A stretch of DNA of 64,000 bases, taken from the NCBI RefSeq assembly GCF_018494035.1, contig NZ_JABBFO010000004.1, positions 1 to 64,000 of the forward strand, in the 5' to 3' direction. Position 1 is the stretch's first letter; each line of letters begins with the position of its first letter. The notes under the pieces are model-generated. The model made no database searches, was not told where the DNA came from, and saw only the letters and a list, made by a program, of their open reading frames with translations. This DNA is from Rosenbergiella australiborealis. Lineage in GTDB: Bacteria > Pseudomonadota > Gammaproteobacteria > Enterobacterales > Enterobacteriaceae. Below, piece by piece: positions 17,046-27,382 of the stretch. Both the position numbers and the translations under genes were made by a program.

Positions 17046-18794
17046 TTGACTAGCTCAACACTTTCATGGCAAGAACTCGTGCCCGATGAGAAGCGTTTAA
17101 AACGTCTGTTCTCTCAGGGATTATCATCAAGTGCTTATGGCTTAGAGTCCTTACAACCACGGTTACTCAATGCTATTGATCAGCTCAATCATAATCCAGC
17201 ATGCTCATTAGCGCTGATTAAGATTGAACAGCATCCAACTAATGTGAAAACTCTTGCTCAAGTTGTCGAGCAACGGTTAATTCCGAGAGATGCTGAGCAG
17301 TGGATCTATCACGCTGAGAAAGCTAATCAATATGAGTTACAGAAAGTCGTTGCCAATCATACTCAATCTGCCGTTTATTATGCTGATTGGATTGAATCAG
17401 ATCAATTATTTGGTTATTTCTCTGAGCAACAAGGGTGTTGGACGCCTGAATTAGGTCTATTACAGAAGGCTAATGGCGGTACGCTAATTCTCTCTATCGA
17501 TTGCTTATTGGCCCAACCACTTATGTGGTGTCGACTGAAGAAATTTATTAGCGACAAACGGTTTGTCTGGTTTTCTCCCGATAGTCGACGCCCTCTTCCT
17601 ATTCGTGTTCCTGATTACCCACTCAGTGTCAAACTCATCCTTGTCGGTAGCCGAGAGAGTTTAGCGGAATTTAGTGAAGTAGAACCTGAATTACACGCTA
17701 ATGCAATTTATACGGAAGTCGAAGACACTGTCGAAATGGTCAGCGATGAACAGTTTGTCAACTGGGCTGCATGGATTGCTAGCGAAGCGAAATCTCTCGC
17801 ATTCCCACCACCAGATGTGGGATTTTTACTGAGACTGACACGAGAAGCTACCCGTTATACTCATGAACAAAATCGTTTCCCTATCAGCGCTCTATGGCTT
17901 CACAAACAGCTCGGTGCAGCCTATGCACAAGGTAAGCGATTAACGGCTGCCAGCTTGAGCGCTGCGCTTACACAGCAGACATGGCGTGAAAGCTATCTGC
18001 CCGAAACATTACAACGTGATTTGGCAGCATCGCATAGCCTTCTCGAAACACAAGGTGAACGAATTGGCCAAATTAACGGTTTATCCGTACTGGATCTACC
18101 AGGACATCCGCGCCCTTGGGGGGAGCCTGCTCGTCTCAGTTGCTTGATTCACTATGGCGATGGTGAAATCAATGATGTAGAGCGTAAAGCGGAACTGTCG
18201 GGGAATATACACGCTAAAGGGATGATGATTATCGAAGCGTGGCTAAGATCTGAACTTGAACTTGAACAACAGCTCCCTTTTTCTGCTTCGATGGTTTTTG
18301 AACAATCTTATGCCGAAGTCGATGGCGATAGCGCCTCACTTGCAGAACTTGCCGTACTCATTAGCGCATTAGCCCTTAAACCCATAGACCAGTCGTTTGC
18401 CGTAACGGGTTCAGTCGATCAATTTGGTAATGTTCAACCGGTGGGTGGACTTAATGAGAAAATTGAAGGCTTTTACCAACTCTGCCTACAACAGGGTCTA
18501 ACGGGAAAACAAGGTGTTATTTTACCGGAGAGGAATTGTTGCCATTTATCGTTGTCTGATGACGTCATTGAGGCTGTTAAACACCAGCAATTCCATTTAT
18601 GGCCAGTCAGCACGGTTGAGCAAGGGCTACAACTACTGATGTCTATTCCGTGGATAGCTGAAGAAGGTGATGATGAACAAGAATCACTACTCAGTATTAT
18701 CCAAGAACGTATTGATGATGCTCAACAACCGGACAAAGCTCCGGGAGGTCTATTTTCATCGCTACGGTGGCTAAACTGGCTTAAGCGTGACTAA
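17046..18794 (+). CDS. ycbZ: Lon-like (S16) protease homolog YcbZ
   Basis: The product is an ATP-independent-looking Lon relative, about 582 residues from this start. An N-terminal region lacks a Walker A motif. The C-terminal S16 protease domain has the serine motif [11 protein letters not shown] and the dyad lysine in [11 protein letters not shown]. The biological substrate is not known to me. The start is uncertain. Homology to the E. coli protein starts near SWQELVPD, with TTG at 17046, an ATT at 17040 behind an AAGG, or an upstream TTG at 16974. No ATG exists in this part. The gene lies between divergent matP and fabA, as in E. coli. Confidence 0.85.
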   Translation: MTSSTLSWQELVPDEKRLKRLFSQGLSSSAYGLESLQPRLLNAIDQLNHNPACSLALIKIEQHPTNVKTLAQVVEQRLIPRDAEQWIYHAEKANQYELQKVVANHTQSAVYYADWIESDQLFGYFSEQQGCWTPELGLLQKANGGTLILSIDCLLAQPLMWCRLKKFISDKRFVWFSPDSRRPLPIRVPDYPLSVKLILVGSRESLAEFSEVEPELHANAIYTEVEDTVEMVSDEQFVNWAAWIASEAKSLAFPPPDVGFLLRLTREATRYTHEQNRFPISALWLHKQLGAAYAQGKRLTAASLSAALTQQTWRESYLPETLQRDLAASHSLLETQGERIGQINGLSVLDLPGHPRPWGEPARLSCLIHYGDGEINDVERKAELSGNIHAKGMMIIEAWLRSELELEQQLPFSASMVFEQSYAEVDGDSASLAELAVLISALALKPIDQSFAVTGSVDQFGNVQPVGGLNEKIEGFYQLCLQQGLTGKQGVILPERNCCHLSLSDDVIEAVKHQQFHLWPVSTVEQGLQLLMSIPWIAEEGDDEQESLLSIIQERIDDAQQPDKAPGGLFSSLRWLNWLKRD

Positions 18795-18800
18795 CAACTC

Positions 18801-18829
18801 TTGCTCAGCGTACAACTGTACGCTATTCT
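18801..18829 (+). promoter_or_regulatory. fabA promoter with palindromic operator (FabR-like)
   Basis: TTGCTC (18801-18806) and TATTCT (18824-18829) are 17 bases apart. The spacer holds a perfect 18-base palindrome AGCGTACAACTGTACGCT (18807-18824). This resembles the FabR operator found at fabA and fabB in E. coli, which senses the unsaturated to saturated acyl balance. The assignment to FabR is from recalled consensus. Confidence 0.75.
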
Positions 18830-18862
18830 TCGGGCTTCAATTTAAAAGGGCTAAATGTAACT

Positions 18863-19381
18863 ATGGTAGATAAACGCGAATCCTACAGCAAAGATGACCT
18901 TATCGCTTCAGGACAGGGAAAATTGTTTGGCGAAAATGGCCCTCCATTACCCGCTGACAACATGCTTATGATGGACAGAGTCGTTCTCATGTCTGAGAAA
19001 GGGGGTCACTTTGATAAAGGCTTCGTCGAAGCTGAGCTTGATATCAACCCAGAACTTTGGTTTTTCAAGTGTCATTTCGTCAACGATCCAGTTATGCCAG
19101 GGTGCCTAGGCTTAGATGCCATGTGGCAATTAGTTGGTTTTTACTTAGGTTGGTTAGGTGCCGAAGGTAAAGGTCGCGCGCTGGGCGTCGGTGAAGTTAA
19201 ATTCACGGGTCAAGTATTACCAACGGCTAAGAAAGTGACTTATAAAATTCACTTTAAGCGTGTCATTAATCGCAAATTAGTGATGGGTGTTGCCGATGGT
19301 GAAGTTTTTGTTGATGGCAAACTGATCTATACCGCTACAGACTTAAAGGTTGGTTTATTTAAAGACACCGAATCTTTCTAG
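18863..19381 (+). CDS. fabA: 3-hydroxydecanoyl-ACP dehydratase/isomerase
   Basis: FabA dehydrates 3-hydroxydecanoyl-ACP and isomerises the product to cis-3-decenoyl-ACP, which starts unsaturated fatty acid synthesis. The 172-residue protein matches the E. coli length and has the hot-dog fold residues His in [14 protein letters not shown] and Asp in LGLDAMWQL that form the active site. It follows ycbZ, with about 68 bases between them that contain a separate promoter. It is convergent with rmf and shares a terminator with it. Confidence 0.98.
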   Translation: MVDKRESYSKDDLIASGQGKLFGENGPPLPADNMLMMDRVVLMSEKGGHFDKGFVEAELDINPELWFFKCHFVNDPVMPGCLGLDAMWQLVGFYLGWLGAEGKGRALGVGEVKFTGQVLPTAKKVTYKIHFKRVINRKLVMGVADGEVFVDGKLIYTATDLKVGLFKDTESF

Positions 19382-19394
19382 TCTTCTCAACAAT

Positions 19395-19424
19395 AAAAAG
19401 CAGAATGAATATTCTGCTTTTTAT
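19395..19424. terminator. bidirectional terminator between fabA and rmf
   Basis: A perfect 12-base stem AAAAAGCAGAAT / ATTCTGCTTTTT with loop GAAT gives a T tract on either strand, so it should end both convergent transcripts. Confidence 0.95.
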
Positions 19425-19437
19425 TTACTTAAGGCAG

Positions 19438-19605
19438 TTACGCAAAGACCGAGCGTTCTTCTATGGCCTTACGCCAGCCTCCTAACCAATGTGACCGTGA
19501 GTCCAACGTTTGATAGGGACAGAGTTCTTTCGAGCGGCCGCTTTTTCCCGTTTTATACCCTAGTGAATAAGCTCTTTCTAAGCGATCGCGTTTTTGTCTC
19601 TTCAT
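19438..19605 (-). CDS. rmf: ribosome modulation factor
   Basis: Rmf binds 70S ribosomes in stationary phase and dimerises them to inactive 100S particles. The 55-residue product starts MKRQKRDRLERAYSLGYKTG and continues with GRSKELCPYQTLDSRSHWLGGWRKA. This is the same length and core pattern as E. coli Rmf, with its many basic residues and its single CPYQ cysteine. AGAGGGTAAACGG precedes the ATG. The leader contains a seven-base hairpin (19645-19662). Its position convergent to fabA and upstream of pqiC matches E. coli. Confidence 0.95.
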   Translation of the reverse strand: MKRQKRDRLERAYSLGYKTGKSGRSKELCPYQTLDSRSHWLGGWRKAIEERSVFA

Positions 19606-19759
19606 ATCCGTTTACCCTCTTAAAGATAGTTGGTTAAAAGAAGCGGTGATAAAACTATCACCCCTCCCTTTTTACGCCTCTCATTAAGTAAGATCAATGG
19701 CTAATTATTGTACAACTTTCCAGTTTTGATCTTTATCACATCTTATTCTCAACCCGCAA

Positions 19760-20329
19760 TTAGAGATTGATCTGCGTCGCTATCTGTTGGGACGCTTGAT
19801 ACCACGCTTTGGAAAGCGCCTTCACTAATTCGCCATAACCATTTCCCTGTAGCGGCACAACGATGGTAAACGGCTGGCGTAAAATATCAGTGTGATGGTG
19901 ATATAACCAATACCCTTGCACTAAAGCATGGCCATCCCAACGTCCTTGAAATGCCGTAACCGTAACGGTTAGCGAATCAGGGTCACCGTCCGGTAATGTG
20001 TTTGTGACCAGCCAATTGGGCATTAAGTTACTGAGGTTAGTCACTAATGATTGCTGTAACTGTTGGTCAAGCGGACTTGCCCATAGGTTCTGTTCCGCCA
20101 GTCGGTATTGTACTTCTGACGTTTGAAAAGCAATACCGCTACCGGCTAATGCATCAGGCAAGTTAATGGTCTCAACCCATAATACTTTTGGCTGCTGACC
20201 TAACACTGATGTTGAGGCTGTCGTCACAGCCCGATCATTAGATGCAGTAAGTTGGTAATATTTTGTCGAATGGGTGCTACTACATGCTGTCAAACAGACA
20301 GCAAAAAGTAGAAGTAGACATTTTTTCAC
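19760..20329 (-). CDS. pqiC: outer membrane-associated lipoprotein PqiC
   Basis: PqiC is the lipoprotein partner of the PqiB MCE tunnel that carries lipid between the two membranes. The 189-residue product has a signal peptide with lipobox LTAC at residues 13-16, followed by SSTHSTKYYQL, then the ABC-type auxiliary lipoprotein fold. The start is GTG and its first base is the last base of the pqiB stop (TAGTG), so translation is probably coupled. It is the last gene of the pqiABC operon. Confidence 0.93.
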   Translation of the reverse strand: MKKCLLLLFAVCLTACSSTHSTKYYQLTASNDRAVTTASTSVLGQQPKVLWVETINLPDALAGSGIAFQTSEVQYRLAEQNLWASPLDQQLQQSLVTNLSNLMPNWLVTNTLPDGDPDSLTVTVTAFQGRWDGHALVQGYWLYHHHTDILRQPFTIVVPLQGNGYGELVKALSKAWYQASQQIATQINL

Positions 20330-21984
20330 TATTTAGCCTTTTTAGGTTGTGGATCTTTACCCGGAGTCGCTTCAAAGACAAGCGCGTTACTCTTCGTATT
20401 CAGCGTGCGTAACACCGGTTGTAACTCGGTAAGCACTTGATCTAAATGTTGAAGATTGCCAACTAACTTATTATAGACAGGCGATCCCGGCTGCAATCCT
20501 TTCATACTTTGATTTAACTGCCGCAGGGTTTGCTGCATATCTTGCGGAAGTGTTTTCATTGCCGGACTGTTAGTAATTTCATTGACGTGATTAAGCGTGA
20601 TCTGTAACTGTTGCATCGTTTTTTGACTCTCTTTTAATGAGCCTGTCGCTTCAGTTAACAGTGGATTAAGAGGTAGTTTTTCAACTTTATCTAAAATCGC
20701 CATCACTTTTTGCTGTAACTGGGTTAAGCCGCCATTTACTGTGGGAATAATATTGTAAGACCCAATTTTATCCGGTCCTTTATAGGTGCTGGCGTTGTTA
20801 ACAAAATCGAGATCAACATACAGTGCCCCAGTGAGTAAATTAGCGGTTTTTAAGCTCGCTCTTAGGCCGTGTTGTAACCCATCCGCAAGGCGCTGTTGCA
20901 AGTTAAAATCTGCCCCTAATTTTTTCGAGAAGCGCTCAGGCTCAATTTTAATCAAGACTGGAATACGATAATCACCGTCCAGTTTATTCAGCATGTTAGG
21001 GATAATAAACGGTACTTGCGCGACAGTCCCTAGACGGATTCCACGGAATTCTACAGGTGCTCCCGCTTGCAACCCGCGAATCGACTCATTAAAAAAGAGT
21101 AGATAGTCGGTATGCTGCGTATAAAGTGAATCTGTAATGCTACGCTGATCATTATAAAGGTGATAATGAGCCTTATTTTCCGCAGGAACGCCTAAGTCCC
21201 ATCCGTCTGGCACATCAAAGCTCACCCCTCCACTAAAGAGGGTTGCTAAGGATCCCATTTCGACACGCATACCCGAGGCTGACATATCTACAGCAATACC
21301 ACTATCTTTCCAGAAACGGACATTACTGGTCACCAGGCGATCATAAGGTGCTTGAATAAATAATTGGTATTCCATTTGACGCTGGTCGGCATCAAAACGG
21401 CTCATCTCTACAGATCCAACGCGAAAGCCTCTAAACAACACCGGATCGCCTGCATTGAGCTGCCCAGCTTGATCGCTATTAAGGCGAATACGGATTCCCT
21501 TAGCGTCCGGTGATGCCAAGGGCGGCGAATCCAAAAGTTTATACTCGGTGGCTACGCTGCCTTTCGTACCCGCCTGTAATTCAATATAAGAACCTGATAA
21601 CAGTGTGCCTAATCCTGTAACCCCTTCACGACCTATTTGCGGTTTAACCGTCCAAAAAACGCTATCTTGATGCAGCATTTTTTCGGTTCCGGTATTCAAA
21701 CGCGCGCGGATTTCCACATGTTGTAAATCGTCACTTAATTTAGCGCTCTCTACCATACCAATATCGACGCTACGACTTTTTATCGTTGTTTTTCCGGGAA
21801 CAATGCCATCAGCATTCGCTGTCGTTAATAATACCTCTGGGCCTTGATGTGCAAAATGATAATAGATGATCCACGAACCTATCAGGATAGTAATAATGGG
21901 TACGATCCACACTGGCGACCAGCGTTTAATTTGCTTTATATTCGCTTCACCAAAATGATTATTACTCAATGGATTCTCCCTCAT
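20329..21984 (-). CDS. pqiB: MCE-domain intermembrane transport protein PqiB
   Basis: PqiB forms a syringe-like hexamer spanning the periplasm that moves lipids between membranes. The 551-residue protein has one N-terminal membrane helix (about residues 24-44), three MCE domains and a C-terminal coiled coil needle. MCE signatures are GSYIELQAG in the first domain, DPVLFRGFRVG in the second, and VEFRGIRLGTV in the third. It overlaps pqiA by 23 bases and pqiC by one base, so it is co-translated. Membrane stress control by SoxRS is known for E. coli; no SoxS site was checked here. Confidence 0.95.
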   Translation of the reverse strand: MRENPLSNNHFGEANIKQIKRWSPVWIVPIITILIGSWIIYYHFAHQGPEVLLTTANADGIVPGKTTIKSRSVDIGMVESAKLSDDLQHVEIRARLNTGTEKMLHQDSVFWTVKPQIGREGVTGLGTLLSGSYIELQAGTKGSVATEYKLLDSPPLASPDAKGIRIRLNSDQAGQLNAGDPVLFRGFRVGSVEMSRFDADQRQMEYQLFIQAPYDRLVTSNVRFWKDSGIAVDMSASGMRVEMGSLATLFSGGVSFDVPDGWDLGVPAENKAHYHLYNDQRSITDSLYTQHTDYLLFFNESIRGLQAGAPVEFRGIRLGTVAQVPFIIPNMLNKLDGDYRIPVLIKIEPERFSKKLGADFNLQQRLADGLQHGLRASLKTANLLTGALYVDLDFVNNASTYKGPDKIGSYNIIPTVNGGLTQLQQKVMAILDKVEKLPLNPLLTEATGSLKESQKTMQQLQITLNHVNEITNSPAMKTLPQDMQQTLRQLNQSMKGLQPGSPVYNKLVGNLQHLDQVLTELQPVLRTLNTKSNALVFEATPGKDPQPKKAK

Positions 21985-23233
21985 TATTTTTTATAATTTC
22001 TCGATCCCACAACAAACGTGGATCAAAAGATTGTGCTGAGAACATCGTTAATATGACCACTAAACAAAAAAGTAACGCTCCACTAGCAGGATAGACGTTC
22101 ATCAACGTTCCCATCCTGACTAATGCAGATAAGACCGCAATCACAAAGACATCGACCATTGACCAACGGCCAACAAACTCTACAACTTCATAGATGATCT
22201 GCATACGGTGATTATCTCTCGAACCGTATCCACCGGCATTCCAACTTAACCATCCAATCGCTAAAATCTTCATGCTTGGTACTAAAATACTGGCAATGAA
22301 GATAATCATTGCTATCGGCCAAGACCCTTCGTTCCATAAGAAAATAACCCCCGCAATGATGTTCGAGCCTGACTGACTGCCTAATGCATCAGTAACCATA
22401 ATCGGCATAATATTCGCGGGAACATATAATAGAATTGACGTTATCAATAGCGATAGCGTCCACTGTAAGCTACGTGGTTTACGGGCATAACCGCGCTGAT
22501 GGCATCGTGGGCAATACACATCCTCTGCGGGGACGATCGCAGAACAACAAGGACAGCTTCGTAGGTTCTGAGCTAATCCTGTTATCCCGGCTTGTGGACT
22601 GCTCGCTAAAGCAGGGGCTGGGCTAATTCGCTGCCAAATGTTATGGCGTTCTAAACATTGAAATGCCCGTAATTGGCAAAGGCAGAATAAACACCATGGC
22701 CAAAAACCAATCTCAAGCCCAATTTTTCCATAGGCCATCAGTTTGACAAAACTGACCAATACACCGGCGAGAAAGATCTCTGCCATCCCCCAATTCTTTA
22801 AGTAAAATAGTCCTTTAGCTAATGGGATAGCCAGTCCATTCGGTATACGGTATTTCATGGTGAGCAATAAAATACTCACCAAACAGACTGCGGGAATGAT
22901 TTGTACAAAAAGCAGGAAAATGGTCGCCAAAAATTGATATTGGTCGTCCACCATTGCCTGTGGGATTTTTAAAAGAGAAATTTGGTTAGTCAAACCCATT
23001 ACACTAATGCTGATAAAGGGGAATAGGTTTGCCATTATCAGCATGACCAATGCAGAGAATGCATAAGCCATAGGCCGTCGTAACGGCTCGTGCCAGGCGG
23101 TCGCGAGTGTTGTTTCACAACGCATACAAGTTGCTCGCGTACCCAGCACAAGGCTGGGTAGCTGAGTGGTCATATCACAGTGAGGGCAAAGCACCCACCT
23201 ATGCGTCGTGTTGTGATGAGAGTGATCACTCAT
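21962..23233 (-). CDS. pqiA: inner membrane protein PqiA
   Basis: PqiA is the integral membrane partner of PqiB. The 423-residue protein has two similar halves, each with a cysteine pair motif followed by four membrane helices. The motifs are CPHCDMTTQLP with CMRCE near the N-terminus, and CPCCSAIVPAEDVYCPRCHQRG near the middle. The cysteine sets suggest zinc or redox rubredoxin-like knuckles. It begins the pqiABC operon, 14 bases after uup. Homology begins at MSDHSHHN. Confidence 0.94.
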   Translation of the reverse strand: MSDHSHHNTTHRWVLCPHCDMTTQLPSLVLGTRATCMRCETTLATAWHEPLRRPMAYAFSALVMLIMANLFPFISISVMGLTNQISLLKIPQAMVDDQYQFLATIFLLFVQIIPAVCLVSILLLTMKYRIPNGLAIPLAKGLFYLKNWGMAEIFLAGVLVSFVKLMAYGKIGLEIGFWPWCLFCLCQLRAFQCLERHNIWQRISPAPALASSPQAGITGLAQNLRSCPCCSAIVPAEDVYCPRCHQRGYARKPRSLQWTLSLLITSILLYVPANIMPIMVTDALGSQSGSNIIAGVIFLWNEGSWPIAMIIFIASILVPSMKILAIGWLSWNAGGYGSRDNHRMQIIYEVVEFVGRWSMVDVFVIAVLSALVRMGTLMNVYPASGALLFCLVVILTMFSAQSFDPRLLWDREIIKNNEGESIE

Positions 23234-23247
23234 AGGGCACCGATTAG

Positions 23248-25158
23248 TTATTCACCGTTTTTGAGATTTTCCAAGTATTCCCACCGTTCAAAAGCAGTGT
23301 TAAACGCTTCTTCAACCGCGGCTAACTTGTCAATTATCGGTTGAGTCTCTGCATGAGGGCGGCTAAAGAATGCGGTATCAGCCATAGTATTTTGTAGCTG
23401 AGCGATCTCAGTTTCTAAACTTTCCATTTTTTGCGGAAGCTGTTCCAACTCACGAATCAAATTATAGCTTAGTTTAGTCGGTGCTTTTTTATTTACAGCG
23501 GGTTTAACCGCGGTTTCTGTGACCGTCACGGTAGATGCTGACTTACGCTGCGTCCCGCGTGAAGTGCTACGCTGATGCTGCGCGTCGTGGTAGCCACCGA
23601 CATAACGTCCAATTTCACCGTGACCTTCAAAAATCCAACACTCAGTGACGGTGTTGTCAACGAATTGACGATCGTGGCTGACCAGCAGTACAGAACCTTG
23701 GTAGCCGTCAATTAATTCTTCCAGTAACTCAAGTGTTTCAACGTCCAAGTCATTGGTTGGTTCATCCAGAATTAATAAGTTGCTGGGTTTGAGAAATAAT
23801 TTAGCCAGTAATAAACGGTTACGTTCCCCGCCAGATAATGCGCGTACGGGTGTCATTGCTCGTTTAGGGTGGAATAAAAAGTCTTGAAGGTAACCTAATA
23901 CATGACGTGGTTTACCATTCACCATAACCTCTTGCTTACCTTCAGCGAGGTTATCCATCACTGTGCGGTCAGGATCTAATTCGGCGCGGTGTTGATCAAA
24001 ATAAGCCACTTCTAATTTTGTACCAATATGGACGCGACCTTGCTCAGGGTTAAGTTGTCCGAGCATCAAACGAAGCAGTGTTGTTTTACCACAGCCGTTC
24101 GATCCAATCAGGGCAATCTTATCCCCCCGCTGTACTTGTACAGAGAATTGATCCACCAGCGTTTTACCGCCCGCATGATAAACCACATCTTCCAATTCAA
24201 AGACAATTTTGCCTGAACGGCTGGCTTCACCCACTTGCATATTGGCTTTGCCCATCACTTCGCGACGTTCAGAACGCTCGCGACGTAGAACTTTAAGCGC
24301 CCTTACGCGTCCTTCATTACGTGTTCTTCGTGCTTTAATACCCTGACGAATCCACACCTCTTCTTGTGCCAATTTCCGGTCAAATTCGGCATTTTGTAGG
24401 TCTTCAACGCGCAGAGCTTCCTCTTTACCCACTAGATATTGATCATAGTCTCCCGGCCATGACACTAATTTTCCGCGATCGAGGTCTACAATTCGCGTGG
24501 CCATATTGCGAATGAATGACCGATCATGCGAAATAAAGATAATGCTACCGTTGAAGGTTTTAAGGAAGTTTTCTAACCAATGTATGGTTTCAATATCCAG
24601 GTGGTTGGTCGGTTCATCGAGCATCAGCACTTTAGGGTTTGACACAAGCGCACGTCCTAGCGCTGCTTTACGTAACCATCCTCCCGATAGTGAAGAGAGT
24701 TCAGTATCTGCATCTAAACCAATTTTTAATAGCACATCGTTGATGCGATTTTCGAGCTGCCAGAGATTTTGGTGATCGAGTACCGCTTGTAGGCGGGCCA
24801 TCTCATTCAGATTTTTTTCACTCGGATCTTGCATCACAACATGAGAAATTGCGTGGTAAGCTTTTAAATGTTGCGCCTGTTCCGCTACACCCTCTGCAAC
24901 AAAATCATAAACTGATCCGGCAATATTACGAGGCGGATCTTGTTGTAAACGGGCAATGACTAAATCTTGTTCGTAAACGATACGTCCATCATCAAGCGGA
25001 ACTTCCTGATTGATGATTTTCATTAACGTCGATTTTCCCGCCCCATTACGGCCAACGAGACAAACACGCTCATTTTCTTCAATATGTAATTCAGCGTTAT
25101 CAAGCAAAGGTGCATCGCTGTAAGATAGCCAAGCACCATGAATACTAATTAATGACAT
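23248..25158 (-). CDS. uup: ABC-F ATPase Uup
   Basis: Uup is a soluble ABC-F protein linked to ribosome function and to precise excision of transposons in E. coli. The 636-residue protein has two nucleotide-binding domains (Walker A GRNGAGKST and GSNGCGKTT, signatures LSGGWLRK and LSGGERNR, Walker B LMLDEPTNHLD and LILDEPTNDLD). The ABC-F linker rich in arginine lies between them, and a C-terminal coiled coil (after residue 560) binds DNA in E. coli. It starts two bases after the rlmL stop, so the two are cotranscribed. Confidence 0.96.
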   Translation of the reverse strand: MSLISIHGAWLSYSDAPLLDNAELHIEENERVCLVGRNGAGKSTLMKIINQEVPLDDGRIVYEQDLVIARLQQDPPRNIAGSVYDFVAEGVAEQAQHLKAYHAISHVVMQDPSEKNLNEMARLQAVLDHQNLWQLENRINDVLLKIGLDADTELSSLSGGWLRKAALGRALVSNPKVLMLDEPTNHLDIETIHWLENFLKTFNGSIIFISHDRSFIRNMATRIVDLDRGKLVSWPGDYDQYLVGKEEALRVEDLQNAEFDRKLAQEEVWIRQGIKARRTRNEGRVRALKVLRRERSERREVMGKANMQVGEASRSGKIVFELEDVVYHAGGKTLVDQFSVQVQRGDKIALIGSNGCGKTTLLRLMLGQLNPEQGRVHIGTKLEVAYFDQHRAELDPDRTVMDNLAEGKQEVMVNGKPRHVLGYLQDFLFHPKRAMTPVRALSGGERNRLLLAKLFLKPSNLLILDEPTNDLDVETLELLEELIDGYQGSVLLVSHDRQFVDNTVTECWIFEGHGEIGRYVGGYHDAQHQRSTSRGTQRKSASTVTVTETAVKPAVNKKAPTKLSYNLIRELEQLPQKMESLETEIAQLQNTMADTAFFSRPHAETQPIIDKLAAVEEAFNTAFERWEYLENLKNGE

Positions 25159-25160
25159 AG

Positions 25161-27281
25161 TTATGATTCCTCACCCACACGCGTGACTAACCAGCAATTG
25201 TGAATGTGTTTGTTACGAGAAAAATCTTCAGATTGTGTTTTCGCAGTAATATCGCGTGCTTGTAAACCGACCGCCTGTAAGCCGTCGTGATCCATGCGAA
25301 AACCACGTTTATTATTAGAGAACATGATGGTACCGTTTGTACGCAGCAAATATTGTAGATCGGTCAGCAACGACAAATGGTCACGTTGAACATCAAAACT
25401 CTCTTCCATCCGCTTTGAATTCGAGAACGTTGGCGGATCGATAAAGATAACATCAAAGGTTTCACGCGACTCTTTAATCCAGCTCAAACAATCCGCCTGG
25501 ATTAAACGATGTGATTGCCCAGAAATATTATTCAGTTGAAAGTTACGCTCAGCCCATTCTAAGTAAGTCCGTGACATATCGACTGTCGTTGTCGAGCGCG
25601 CGCCGCCTAAGGCTGCATGAACACTTGCGGTACCGGTATAGGCGAAAAGATTAAGAAAATCTTTATTATGGCTCATCGCACCTAACATTTTACGAGCCAA
25701 GCGGTGGTCAATAAATAATCCCGTGTCGAGATAATCGGTCAAGTTCACCCAAAAACGCGCATTAAATTCACTGACTTCAAAAAAATCATTTTTCGTCGCC
25801 AGTTTTTGGTATTGCTGAGTGCCTTTTTGGCGCTCACGCGTCTTGAGCACTAGCTTATTCGCCGGTAACGACAGCACTTGTAGGGTCACGCTAATCACGT
25901 CAAATAGACGTTGACGGGCCTTTTGCATATCGATAGTTTTCGGAGGAGCATACTCTTGTACGACAACACAATCTGCATAGCGGTCAATGGCGATATTATA
26001 GTCGGGCAAGTCTGCATCATAGATACGATAACATTCGATACCCTCTTGCTTAGCCCATTTGTCTAATTTTTTAATATTTTTCCGTAGACGGTTAGCAAAG
26101 TCCGGTGCCAACTCTCCGACAGTCTGTCCTTCAACCATCGCCCGTAATTTGTAATTCTTTTGTATACAATCAAGTGGGCCATTTTTCGCCTTAAATTGAC
26201 GGTCAGCACGCAATTGTAAACAATCAAGGAGTTCCGGCGAACCGCTAAATATTGAGAGATTCCACCCTCCAAATTGGGCCTTAAGAATCCGACCTAATTG
26301 ACTATGTAACGCGATTAACGCAGGCTCATTTTCTAAACGTTCACCGTAAGGTGGGTTACTGATGACCGTGCCGGCTTCCCCCTCGGCTTGAGGGTTTTTC
26401 AGTTGCAAGGCATCTTGACGTTTAAAGCTAATGAAAGGTGCAACGCCTGCACGTCGGGCATTGGCCTGTGCGCGTTCGATGACTTGTCCATCATTATCAT
26501 AACCGAAGAAACGGATTTGCTTCCCTTGCATCCCTAGGTTTGCGCGTTGCTGCGCTTCAGCAATTAACTTATCCCATTCCGCCTGATTGAATTTTTTCCA
26601 TGCGTAGAAGCCCCAGTGGTCACGTAATAAACCAGGAGCTCTATCAGCCGCCATCATCGCTGCTTCAATTAGTAAGGTGCCTGAACCACACATCGGATCA
26701 ACCATCGGTGTACCGGCTTTCCAGCCCGAACGCATAATGATTGCCGCAGCTAAGGTTTCTTTTAACGGGGCTTGTCCGGTCGCGTGACGATAGTTACGTT
26801 GATGCAAGGCATCACCGCTTAAATCGAGAGAGATACTGACCTTATCACGATGTAACCATGCATTGATCCGGATATGAGGATAGTCCCGATCTACGTTAGG
26901 GCGAGGTAGATTTTTACGCGTAAAACTATCAACAATGGCGTCTTTAATCCGTAGGGCACCAAACTGGCTGTTACGGATTTCATCATTCGTACCTTGGAAG
27001 TGGATAACAAATGAGGATTCTGCGTCGAAGATTTCATCCCACGCAATAGATTGGGCGCCGACGTAGAGGTCAAGGTCACTAAAAACGTTGAATTCTCCCA
27101 GCGGTAACATGATACGAGAAGCAATACGGCTCCATAGGAGACTACGGTACATCACTTCATCGTTGCCAGTGTAGTGAACACCTCCTGGTACCAGTCGTAA
27201 TTCTTGAGCACCGAAGCCCTCAAGTTCTGTTTTTAAAAGTTCTTCCAGTCCACGACCGGTGCTGGCAAAAAGAGAATTCAT
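25161..27281 (-). CDS. rlmL: bifunctional 23S rRNA methyltransferase RlmKL
   Basis: The single protein carries m2G2445 (RlmL) and m7G2069 (RlmK) activities on 23S rRNA. The 706-residue sequence has an N-terminal THUMP region, then the RlmL catalytic motif [14 protein letters not shown] near residue 310. A second SAM domain for RlmK follows ([19 protein letters not shown] and [13 protein letters not shown], residues about 535-620). This is the E. coli architecture and length. It is followed by uup, two bases downstream. It is divergent from ycbX. Confidence 0.96.
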   Translation of the reverse strand: MNSLFASTGRGLEELLKTELEGFGAQELRLVPGGVHYTGNDEVMYRSLLWSRIASRIMLPLGEFNVFSDLDLYVGAQSIAWDEIFDAESSFVIHFQGTNDEIRNSQFGALRIKDAIVDSFTRKNLPRPNVDRDYPHIRINAWLHRDKVSISLDLSGDALHQRNYRHATGQAPLKETLAAAIIMRSGWKAGTPMVDPMCGSGTLLIEAAMMAADRAPGLLRDHWGFYAWKKFNQAEWDKLIAEAQQRANLGMQGKQIRFFGYDNDGQVIERAQANARRAGVAPFISFKRQDALQLKNPQAEGEAGTVISNPPYGERLENEPALIALHSQLGRILKAQFGGWNLSIFSGSPELLDCLQLRADRQFKAKNGPLDCIQKNYKLRAMVEGQTVGELAPDFANRLRKNIKKLDKWAKQEGIECYRIYDADLPDYNIAIDRYADCVVVQEYAPPKTIDMQKARQRLFDVISVTLQVLSLPANKLVLKTRERQKGTQQYQKLATKNDFFEVSEFNARFWVNLTDYLDTGLFIDHRLARKMLGAMSHNKDFLNLFAYTGTASVHAALGGARSTTTVDMSRTYLEWAERNFQLNNISGQSHRLIQADCLSWIKESRETFDVIFIDPPTFSNSKRMEESFDVQRDHLSLLTDLQYLLRTNGTIMFSNNKRGFRMDHDGLQAVGLQARDITAKTQSEDFSRNKHIHNCWLVTRVGEES

Positions 27282-27382
27282 AATAATATCTTTAATTCGG
27301 AAAATTTGTGCTTAGTATAGCGAATCGCGGCGCTATGTCATAAAGTTACTGCAATGGATACGACTGAAAGAGACACCTTTTA

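Noticed and set aside
16430-18800. matS sites for MatP near its gene
   Set aside because: I scanned for GTGAC-N3-GTCAC by eye and saw only partial matches (for example near 15860); a computed search is needed.
19620-19670. Short leader peptide (GTG, 13 codons) ahead of rmf
   Set aside because: The GGGAGGGG is directly against the GTG, so spacing is too short for initiation.
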